Of a DNA stretch of 14,236 bases, positions 9,701 to 14,236 are shown piece by piece; positions within the stretch are counted from its first letter, which is position 1; each line of letters opens with the position of its first letter. A program made the position numbers and the translations under genes. This DNA is from Phoronis ovalis (lineage: Eukaryota > Phoronida > Phoronidae). The notes under the pieces were generated by a model that made no database searches, had not been told where the DNA came from, and saw only the letters and a program-made list of their open reading frames with translations. The DNA lies in NCBI GenBank assembly GCA_028565635.1, contig JAOXYB010033462.1, forward strand, positions 1 to 14,236. The letters run 5' to 3'.

Positions 9701-12700
9701 TTCATTAAATTGATATTTTGTATTTCCAGGGTAGCATTACAGTTTTAAAGAAATTAATTAAAACTAATCCTAGTATTGATCCACAGACGGGTAAACATAT
9801 AATTCGTTGCAAGAAGTATTCCAGCGACGAGGGTTATAAAGCATTTTTAAGTAATGATTACAAAACATATATCTCCGAACATTCTTCACTAAACGGTCAC
9901 AGAGACGCCGTAGAGAAAGCAATTGATAGTGTGACTAAGGCTAACGAGCAGAAAAAAATAACAAAAAGTTCTGGAAAAAAAGCTCTGCTTTGTCGACCAA
10001 AATCTGAAGGACAAAGGTTAAACTTGGCAAAAGATGGTGGAAGTAGAAGAATAAAAAGTGCGGAACCATCGTTAAGAGGCGATGCTCCAAGCAACAGTAC
10101 TAATATGGAAGTTGATGATAAAAATGTAAAGGGACGTTTAGATGCCGATGCTCTAGAAGAGAAACAGAATGCTGCACCAGATTTCATTCAAAATATGAAG
10201 AGATTACGCTCAGCAAAAGCCTATGTAAAGGTATGAAAGAAGTGCTGGTATTTTAAATATTAATACAGTTAGAATACCGTCTCAAAACAAAGATGCAATG
10301 CGAGCTGTACCCGGGGGGCACTCAAATAAAACGTGGGTGGTCAAGCTCGTTAACAAAAACGCGTGAAAAGGGTGCCTTTTTGGAGACCAGGCGCGGAATG
10401 CGCGTTCCGCGTTTTGGGTAACAAAATCGGCAATTTTGGCCAAAAAAGGTATGGTTTTAAACCATGGTCTTGCTTAGAGCAATTTTTCACGAAGGGTCCA
10501 ATTTACGGTACTATCTTGCTTAGGGATGTGTTTGCGGTGGTCTTGTTAAGGGTACTTGTTTCAAAAGGTACTCTTGCAAAGAATCATTTTTGAGGGATGT
10601 AAGAGGTCCCCAGGGTGCAATGCACCCACTTATTTAAGAATTGCAAATGCCCCTTGCTCCCGCTCTGTTTTGGGAAGTAAAAAAAGTCGCTGAAAGGGTA
10701 CCAATTTGGTCTTACTTAGGGTCTGTTTTTGAACCTCTTGAACCACTTGTTTAGAGGCTTTTTGAGGCAATTAACGAGCATGATTACCCACATTTTACTT
10801 GAGTGGCCCCCGGGGAGCTGTATAATAGGCTAATTACTTCACTAACGAAAAATCGTGGGATGTGAGAGAAATAATTGGATAGCTCATGTGTATTATAAGA
10901 AAAGCATAACTAAGAGTTGTTCTGTAAAATAGTCTCTGAAATGGTCCTAGTTCATGTAACATTGTCAATCTTGGTTTCTGTAGAAATAAGAACACAAAAA
11001 TCTCATACTTTATTACTTTTATTAAACACAGCAAGGCAAGGTAAGATTATATATTCCTAGGTTATTAGGTGATTTTGTTTTACCGGGTTTTATCACATTT
11101 CACAAACTCACGTAAACGCACTACCTTTAACTAGTGACCGATTTTGTGGTGTTGGCGTTGGCATTGGCATGATTTTGCTACATGTTGCTTATCACACAAC
11201 ATATTTCTGTGTAATATACATATTGATGTTATCCATTTCCTCCTCTAACGCTCTGTCTGGATAGTGATGTGTAAATAACATCATCTATTTGTTGATGAAC
11301 TATGTGCTGACTAATGTAACTTTTCAAAAGCTTTCACACCGACTGGTCCACGAGTGGGTTGGGTAATGACTTGATTTTCAAGCCACATTTCTGTTAGCGT
11401 GAGACCAAAGTAAATTTGTGAAATTTTGAATTTTTGCAAAAAAATATTTTAAAACTAAGTAAAATGCTACTCTATAGTACTTAAAATGATGTGCCTTCGT
11501 AAACTTCTATTGTTTGATTTATATAAGGCATGCAGACATGACAACAGTCTATGTTTTGCCTCATACTTGTAGCAAGGGAGACCAAAGTCAATTCATCCCA
11601 CTTTGAGACAATAACTTGGACAAAATTGTATAAGTTTAATAATACTTTATGAAGTATTTTATATTGTGAGTATGAGAAAAATTTAGTAGTGCGCGATTTA
11701 ATTTTAATTGTTTACATATATTTTCACTTCATATCTAACATAATTCAAAATTTTCATCAATCACAAAATAATTATAACATTTTGCAGCAAGGCGTCGAGT
11801 TGTTCAGAAAGCGAAAGAAAAATCAAGCTGTTCAGGAAAGATACAAAAAGAAAGTTATAGGTACACGTTAGTTTAAGCTAAGTATTTTACAGTAAAACGA
11901 CCGTAAACAAACATTCTAAATTTAAGATGTTAGTGCATTGAGTTTTTACATGTAGAACCTGTGAATAATAAAGAAAAGACTGACATCAGTAAATGTTATG
12001 GCTTAGAAGTTGACTTTGGGAAAAGTCCGTAATTTGAGTACATAATCGTAAATTGATTATTATTATTTGTTTACTGCAAAAATGGACTATTTTTTTATAA
12101 CCATTGTTTTTATGTTTTTAGCATCTGATGATCAGGAAGATGCAACCAAGTCGACTGATTTTAAAGAACAAAAAAGGACATTCTTAGACGATTTGGACGC
12201 GGCATATCAACAGAAAGAACATGTAATTACTGAAGCAGATCGTAACCCGCAGTTTGTTAAAGTTCAAACTCTCACCAAAGGATCTGTCTTCGTAAGTTAT
12301 TGCGTCTCACAATTATTTGCCAAGTTTTCTGACGTATGGTCGCAATTTTTAAAAGCCCTCCTATGCTGTGTGTAGGTGACATTTTTCGCATTCCGTGGCT
12401 TAAGTTGTTTCATAATAAGCATTAAATTAAAAGAGCAAGTAAATGTACAATGACGTAACGTAACCAGTGACAACCACTACACTATAAGCTTCTGCTTGTG
12501 ATTAGTGGCCGCTAATTTTATACGCGACATATTAAAATAAATTTAATTGTATACAATAGGCTTTAAAATATATACGTGAATTTATTTCTATTTTACTAGC
12601 ATTATTACTGTCCATTACTAGCAATGCTCATATTTATGCTATTTTCCTTGGTGTAACATTAAAACATTTATTTGTAGGGGTTGCCACAAGTTGTGTTCGG

Positions 12701-12944
12701 AAAACAGCCAAGTTTTTGCCTCATCAGCAATGGAGCCGAGTGCCTTATGCTAAACAAACAGTTCTACTTAGAACACTGTCCCCAAGAGGTCAGGAGAAAA
12801 TTAATTAAAACTGTTTCGCCATATCCCACGGACAAAGAGATGCAAGACAATTTGGTGACACGAATGAATTGGGACGCTTTGCGGCAATCCACGTTAAATG
12901 GGGTGATGTCAGATATTCAAGGATTAAAAAATTTGATAATATAG
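3279..12944 (+). CDS. CNBD2: CNBD2-like cyclic nucleotide-binding protein, 15 coding exons
   Basis: Predicted joined exons: 3279-3732, 4069-4244, 4605-4653, 4751-4856, 6702-6894, 7489-7577, 7844-7994, 8311-8394, 8692-8762, 8985-9062, 9277-9337, 9730-10230, 11788-11860, 12122-12291, 12678-12944. They total 2523 nt, or 840 codons plus TAG, and every junction keeps frame with GT-AG borders. Residues 1-210 are polar and Ser/Arg/Pro-rich. A first cNMP-binding domain spans about 345-435, with cassette FGELAIRNLETRQSTV at 405-420 keeping Glu407 and Arg416, which contact ribose and phosphate in cAMP receptors. A second domain (about 455-515 plus 735-800) is split and has lost those residues. Mouse CNBD2 (CRIS) binds cAMP and acts in sperm flagellum formation; a similar role here is inference. 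Exons 5-15 are well supported. Exons 1-2 are good but of unrecognised sequence, and exons 3-4 rest mainly on phase. The start codon is uncertain, because the frame is open upstream to 3138. Confidence 0.78.
4069..4244 (+). CDS. CNBD2: CNBD2-like exon 2
   Basis: A strong acceptor (TTTCTTTTTTCAG) and donor (GGG|GTAAGA) bound 176 nt. Two leading bases complete a Gly codon with the last base of exon 1, joining FETP-G-AQNKRN, and the exon ends in phase 0. The sequence is basic and polar, with no recognised domain. The good splice sites and matching phase are the main support. Confidence 0.65.
4495..4569 (+). repeat. 75-bp dispersed repeat, copy 1 (intron 2)
   Basis: Matches the reverse complement of 11706-11780 at 74 of 75 positions; the only mismatch is at 4559. 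It ends 35 bases before the tentative exon 3. There are no obvious terminal repeats or target duplication, so it is not assigned to an element class. Confidence 0.85.
4605..4653 (+). CDS. CNBD2: CNBD2-like exon 3 (49-nt small exon, tentative)
   Basis: Exon 2 ends in phase 0 and exon 4 needs one carried base. This 49-nt segment supplies exactly that: 16 codons (QNVDFWHFNYHTYNKT) plus one base. It has a T-rich acceptor (GTTTTTGAAG, or the next AG three bases on) and a perfect donor CAC|GTAAGT. No homology is recognised, so support is phase and splice-site quality only. Confidence 0.42.
4751..4856 (+). CDS. CNBD2: CNBD2-like exon 4 (helical segment, tentative)
   Basis: The acceptor is TATTTCCAG and the donor is GCAA|GTGACA. 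It carries 34 codons with two bases at each end. The end phase matches exon 5, giving LACK-DKRGHFIEQFG. Its second half (SVVKQLQRALTLIKIRLACK) reads as an amphipathic basic helix, which fits the helix that precedes the first nucleotide-binding domain in CNBD2 relatives. The first half is not recognised. Confidence 0.55.
4857..6701 (+). other. Intron 4 (1.85 kb)
   Basis: A long AT-rich intron. It contains a 116-codon open stretch on the + strand (4985-5335) and a 131-codon open stretch on the - strand (5312-5707). Neither has a recognisable domain, and no coding exon fitting both neighbouring phases was found. A 14-bp palindrome CTCATATATATGAG lies at 6517-6530. Confidence 0.5.
6702..6894 (+). 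CDS. CNBD2: CNBD2-like exon 5
   Basis: The acceptor is ATTATTACAG and the donor is TAC|GTAAGC; the exon has one leading base and then 64 codons. The protein reads from DKRGHFIEQFG to LSKPPEERTEQELYY. The sequence around LFFDPSDFKANKQM, followed by AKRILSKPPEERTEQEL, is the conserved lead-in to the first cyclic nucleotide-binding domain in CNBD2-type proteins. It starts the strongly recognisable part of the gene. Confidence 0.82.
7191..7208. repeat. 18-bp perfect palindrome in TIR element copy A
   Basis: GCGTAACGCGCGTTACGC is its own reverse complement. It starts 85 bp from the left end of the element. The related element at 10310-10814 has a near-palindrome, with one mismatched pair, 83 bp from its own left end. 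Confidence 0.8.
7266..7390 (+). repeat. About four tandem ~33-bp subrepeats inside TIR element A
   Basis: Units start with CAC at about 7266, 7297, 7330 and 7363 (spacing 31, 33, 33). Each has the pattern CAC-TTC-CTTAGRGGTGT followed by a T-run and an A-rich stretch. Because the spacing is nearly a multiple of three, the region yields an open frame of repetitive peptide, which is not a gene. Confidence 0.75.
7489..7577 (+). CDS. CNBD2: CNBD2-like exon 6
   Basis: The acceptor is TTAATTATAG and the donor is GAAAG|GTGATC. It has 29 codons plus two bases, entering in phase 0. It encodes ATIALRSNQQIADYPVRFQR followed by KLAQNGKFE, the helix and turn leading into strand 1 of the first nucleotide-binding domain. 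Family relatives carry a similar ALR...FPVRMQR-type segment here. Confidence 0.85.
7844..7994 (+). CDS. CNBD2: CNBD2-like exon 7 (first cNMP-binding domain, N-terminal half)
   Basis: The acceptor is TATAAATAG and the donor is TTTGGG|GTAAAT; one leading base completes Ser355 or Ser356. It encodes YEAMRVIVRQGHPPQAFYFI, then MYGTVIVAVL and HLHKGDSFG. This is the classic cyclic nucleotide-binding beta-roll: a V-I-x-R-Q-G-H-P turn, then F-Y-F-I-x-x-G-T-V, then K-G-D-S-F-G at the start of the phosphate-binding cassette. The exon ends exactly between FG and ELA. Confidence 0.9.
8311..8394 (+). CDS. CNBD2: CNBD2-like exon 8 (phosphate-binding cassette)
   Basis: The acceptor is TTATTTGCAG and the donor is GCAGAG|GTAAGC, with 28 codons in phase 0. 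It begins ELAIRNLETRQSTV. Joined to FG of exon 7 it makes the whole phosphate-binding cassette, with Glu and Arg at the spacing found in PKA regulatory subunits (FGELA, six residues, Arg). Ligand binding by this domain is therefore plausible. Its last 36 bases and the donor are copied in a 151-bp tandem duplication (8359-8660). Confidence 0.92.
8359..8660 (+). repeat. Perfect 151-bp tandem duplication covering the exon 8 end and donor
   Basis: Units 8359-8509 and 8510-8660 appear identical base for base. Each holds the last 36 bases of exon 8 (12 codons, KNYVEMLSISAE), the donor GTAAGC (8395 and 8546) and 115 bases of intron. Only five bases of a third copy (AAAAA) follow at 8661. Identity implies a very recent event, polymorphism or an assembly artefact. 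Confidence 0.92.
8692..8762 (+). CDS. CNBD2: CNBD2-like exon 9
   Basis: The acceptor is CTCTTTTGTAG and the donor is ATATC|GTAAGT; it has 23 codons plus two bases. It encodes TYQKVFMVGGSKNIHDPDHN and then AFI. The DPDH segment after a short F-M helix is the usual linker between the two nucleotide-binding domains in CNBD2-type proteins. Phase matches exons 8 and 10. Confidence 0.85.
8985..9062 (+). CDS. CNBD2: CNBD2-like exon 10
   Basis: The acceptor is CTTTTACTTACAG and the donor is TTTTAA|GTAAGT; one leading and two trailing bases flank 25 codons. It encodes SIDFLRGWPVSILDENPNKF, then VFTYF. The FLRGWP motif is a typical entry into a second cyclic nucleotide-binding fold (short helix, then strand 1). 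Confidence 0.85.
9277..9337 (+). CDS. CNBD2: CNBD2-like exon 11 (start of second domain)
   Basis: The acceptor is CTTTTATGCAG and the donor is AAATCG|GTGAGT. It has one leading base and then 20 codons: RNDVMVKDSCYSDWIYIVKS. Strands 2-3 of a second cNMP-binding fold are visible (V-M-V-K-D-S, W-I-Y-I-V-K-S-G), with G supplied by exon 12. Confidence 0.88.
9730..10230 (+). CDS. CNBD2: CNBD2-like exon 12 (large charged insert)
   Basis: The acceptor is TTGTATTTCCAG and the donor is AAG|GTATGA; 501 nt, phase 0 at both ends. The first residues (GSITVLKKL) finish the W-I-Y-I-V-K-S-G-S strand of the second domain. The remaining roughly 150 residues are Lys/Ser/Asp-rich and low in hydrophobics (for example EQKKITKSSGKKALLCRPKS), so probably disordered. 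They interrupt the domain. The exon ends MKRLRSAKAYVK. Confidence 0.85.
10310..10814. mobile_element. Non-autonomous TIR element (MITE-like), copy B, in intron 12
   Basis: A 505-bp relative of the element at 7106-7437. The 44-bp terminal inverted repeats (10310-10353 and 10771-10814) match at about 38 of 44 positions, with outer ends CCCGGGGG. It is flanked by the 8-bp direct duplication GAGCTGTA (10302-10309 and 10815-10822). It shares the GCGTGAAAAGGGT segment and the near-palindrome GCGGAATGCGCGTTCCGC (10393-10410) with copy A, and has diverged CTTGCTTAGGG-type subrepeats. It contains no transposase. Confidence 0.85.
11706..11780 (-). repeat. 75-bp dispersed repeat, copy 2 (intron 12, inverted)
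   Basis: Reverse complement of 4495-4569 with one mismatch. It ends seven bases before exon 13, so it includes the branch-point region of that acceptor and leaves only TTTGCAG outside. Confidence 0.85.
11788..11860 (+). CDS. CNBD2: CNBD2-like exon 13
   Basis: The acceptor is ACATTTTGCAG and the donor is TTATAG|GTACAC; it has 24 codons plus one base. It encodes a very basic helix-like stretch (QGVELFRKRKKNQAVQERYK and on). It is part of the insert that splits the second nucleotide-binding domain. Support is from frame, phase and splice sites. Confidence 0.72.
12122..12291 (+). CDS. CNBD2: CNBD2-like exon 14
   Basis: The acceptor is TTATGTTTTTAG and the donor is GTCTTC|GTAAGT; two leading bases precede 56 codons. 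The acidic SDDQEDATKSTDFKEQKR is followed by FLDDLDAAYQQKEHVITEAD and then FVKVQTLTKGSVF. The last stretch resumes the second nucleotide-binding fold (x-V-x-x-L-x-K-G-S-V-F-G). Confidence 0.83.
12678..12944 (+). CDS. CNBD2: CNBD2-like exon 15 (terminal coding exon)
   Basis: The acceptor is TTATTTGTAG; 88 codons then TAG at 12942-12944. It encodes GLPQVVFGKQPSFCLISNGA, then ECLMLNKQFYLEHC, and near the end YPTDKEMQDNLVTRMNWDAL. This is the end of the second domain plus the conserved C-terminal tail (Y-P-x-x-x-E-x-Q-x-x-L, N-W-D) of CNBD2-type proteins. The cassette reads FGLPQ...PSFCLIS instead of FGELA...PRAATV, so it lacks the Glu and Arg needed for cyclic nucleotide binding. Confidence 0.9.
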   Translation, partial: GLPQVVFGKQPSFCLISNGAECLMLNKQFYLEHCPQEVRRKLIKTVSPYPTDKEMQDNLVTRMNWDALRQSTLNGVMSDIQGLKNLII

Positions 12945-12973
12945 AAATTCTCATATTCTCACAATCATGTACT

Positions 12974-12979
12974 AATAAA
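12974..12979 (+). terminator. Poly(A) signal AATAAA of the CNBD2-like gene
   Basis: A canonical AATAAA hexamer 30 bases after the stop codon, implying a very short 3' UTR with cleavage near 12990-13010. The position and consensus fit; the cleavage site itself cannot be seen. Confidence 0.7.
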
Positions 12980-14140
12980 AAGAAGACAGTTTATCAGATA
13001 TTCAATCTGTCTAAATTAATTAAATTATATTACTAATTTGTTTTATTTCTTACAAGAAACAAACACTTTAAAGATTGAATCACATCTCATTACATCTCAC
13101 TATTTTGCTTGCTGTGTTTTATCGAAAGATACCGAAACACACTTGAATGAATGGTATATAATCCTACTTTCTGTGCTGGCCTGTCAATGTAAAATATGTA
13201 TCATCACTTAACAAATGTTGCTAAATTTTTAAACGCAGTCAAAACCACACTCTGAGTAGAAACTTCGTGGAGCATATATCAAAAACGGGTGCGGATACTG
13301 AAGGTCGATTTCCTCAGAGTGTCAATTCCAAAACTGATTGTAATATCGATTGAAACACAAGGCAATATAATACGTTTATTTATTTGTATAAGGTGCGCCT
13401 CAATATCTGTATAGAGACCTAGGTGAGGTATATAAAATGTTTATTTCCGCTAGAATATCATCGTAAAGGTTAATGCAACAGGCAGACATTTCTATTTGTG
13501 CACTTCAAACATTGCAACACTCCTGAAAGCTTTGGATCAAAAAGATACGTCTATTCAAAGGGGTATATACAAGAAGCAGGCTAGAAACGAACGCATCCGG
13601 GAAATATTGTTTTACCCAATTATACACGAAACATAAGTTTTTCAGTTAATATCAAACTGAGCTAGTTAAAACTTTTAAGGATAATAAAAAGAAAGTTAAG
13701 TTCACCATTATTATAATTTTCAGTACGGATCGCCGATTTTAAATGCAAATTTATTTATAACGCATTTTTATTTTTTCAAGGTCTGCATGTTTTTAAATAG
13801 ATACGAAATACCTAGAAGAAAGCATAAAAATATTCACATTAGTTCATGGAAATTTTATAATATAGTTTTGTTATTTTTGCATAATCACTTAGGACTACAG
13901 AAAATTGGATATATTTTTGCGAACGATATCATTGTAATTGTTGCATTGACCGCTAGAAGTCTCACCGTCGTTGTTTATTTTTTAGTTTATATAAGCGGCC
14001 ATGTAATGGCGTACCGTACCTTACGTTTATCCGGGCTGCAATGATGTGTGCTGCTTTGGAAATGGAAATACATGTTATTGTAGAGCATTTTTCGAGTTCT
14101 GTCAGTCTTTCTTAGAAGAAAAGGAGTGCTAAGAATTGCT
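12980..14140. other. Intergenic region and probable ABTB1 5' region
   Basis: About 1.2 kb between the poly(A) signal of the CNBD2-like gene and the first ABTB1 codon. An 85-codon open stretch at 13787-14044 resembles no family I know. A TATAAAA-like sequence lies near 13432, and a pyrimidine-rich AG (GTCTTTCTTAG, ending 14115) could be the acceptor of a 5' UTR intron. No promoter is placed with confidence. Confidence 0.5.
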
Positions 14141-14196
14141 ATGGATGTTCACAACCTTTTTCTAAGTTGCAAGAAAGGAGATACTAGCAAGGTTCA
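14141..14196 (+). CDS. ABTB1: ABTB1 first coding exon (partial gene, ankyrin-BTB protein)
   Basis: ATG at 14141 opens 18 codons, MDVHNLFLSCKKGDTSKV, plus two bases (CA) before the donor TTCA|GTAAGT at 14197. The pattern M-D-x-x-x-L-F-x-S-C-K/R-K-G-D-x-x-K/R-V matches the start of ABTB1, which opens at once into ankyrin repeats and continues to two BTB domains. The next residue is Gln or His, as the codon is split. ABTB1 was described as a mediator of PTEN growth suppression, and BTB proteins often act as CUL3 adaptors. Only the N-terminus is in the window; later exons should follow at higher coordinates. It is head-to-tail with the CNBD2-like gene. Another ankyrin protein is possible, since 18 residues is short evidence. 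Confidence 0.62.
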
Positions 14197-14236
14197 GTAA
14201 GTGTATATGTAACATAAATACATATGACAGTACAGC

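Larger units (their letters stand above)
10231..11787 (+). other. Intron 12 (1.56 kb) with TIR element copy B
   Basis: This intron holds the 505-bp element at 10310-10814, an otherwise featureless AT-rich part, and the inverted copy of a 75-bp intron 2 sequence (11706-11780) directly against the acceptor. A short hexamer-like GTTGGC/ATTGGC run lies near 11151-11170. Confidence 0.6.

Noticed and set aside
9897-10187. 96-codon open frame on - strand
   Set aside because: Antisense shadow of the large exon 12.
10363-10593. 76-codon open frame on + strand
   Set aside because: Lies inside TIR element B, with the same sequence style as element A.
13787-14044. 85-codon open frame with hydrophobic stretches
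   Set aside because: No family recognised, AT-driven composition, and it sits just upstream of the ABTB1 start; most likely non-coding.
1-14236. CRISPR arrays, operons, tRNA or rRNA genes
   Set aside because: None seen. The sequence is eukaryotic with spliced genes, and no cloverleaf or rRNA-like segment was found by reading.

Overview
This is a stretch of animal (metazoan) nuclear DNA. It is AT-rich, the genes are split into short exons by GT-AG introns, and there are non-autonomous transposon remnants but no prokaryotic signals. The species cannot be read from the window. The protein families and repeat style suggest a marine invertebrate, possibly a bivalve mollusc; this is inference.

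Layout: bases 1-75 look like the tail of a non-LTR retrotransposon. Bases 76 to about 3137 hold no exon I can support. From 3279 to 12944 (+ strand) lies one gene, reconstructed here as 15 coding exons whose splice phases all agree. They give a predicted protein of 840 residues related to cyclic nucleotide-binding domain-containing protein 2 (CNBD2/CRIS). A poly(A) signal follows at 12974. After about 1.2 kb of intergenic DNA, a second + strand gene begins at 14141. Its short first coding exon matches the N-terminus of ABTB1 (ankyrin repeat and BTB/POZ domain protein 1), and the rest lies outside the window.

The CNBD2-like protein has four parts: a long polar, probably disordered N-terminal region (exons 1-2); a short helical-looking link (exons 3-4, less certain); a cyclic nucleotide-binding domain with an intact phosphate-binding cassette (exons 5-8); and a second, degenerate domain that is split by about 200 residues of charged sequence (exons 9-15).

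The introns carry the unusual material. Two related terminal-inverted-repeat elements (332 and 505 bp) each have an 8-bp target-site duplication and share a palindromic core. A perfect 151-bp tandem duplication copies the 3' part of exon 8 with its splice donor. A 75-bp sequence recurs in inverted orientation in introns 2 and 12, one mismatch apart, and could fold the pre-mRNA over roughly 7 kb.
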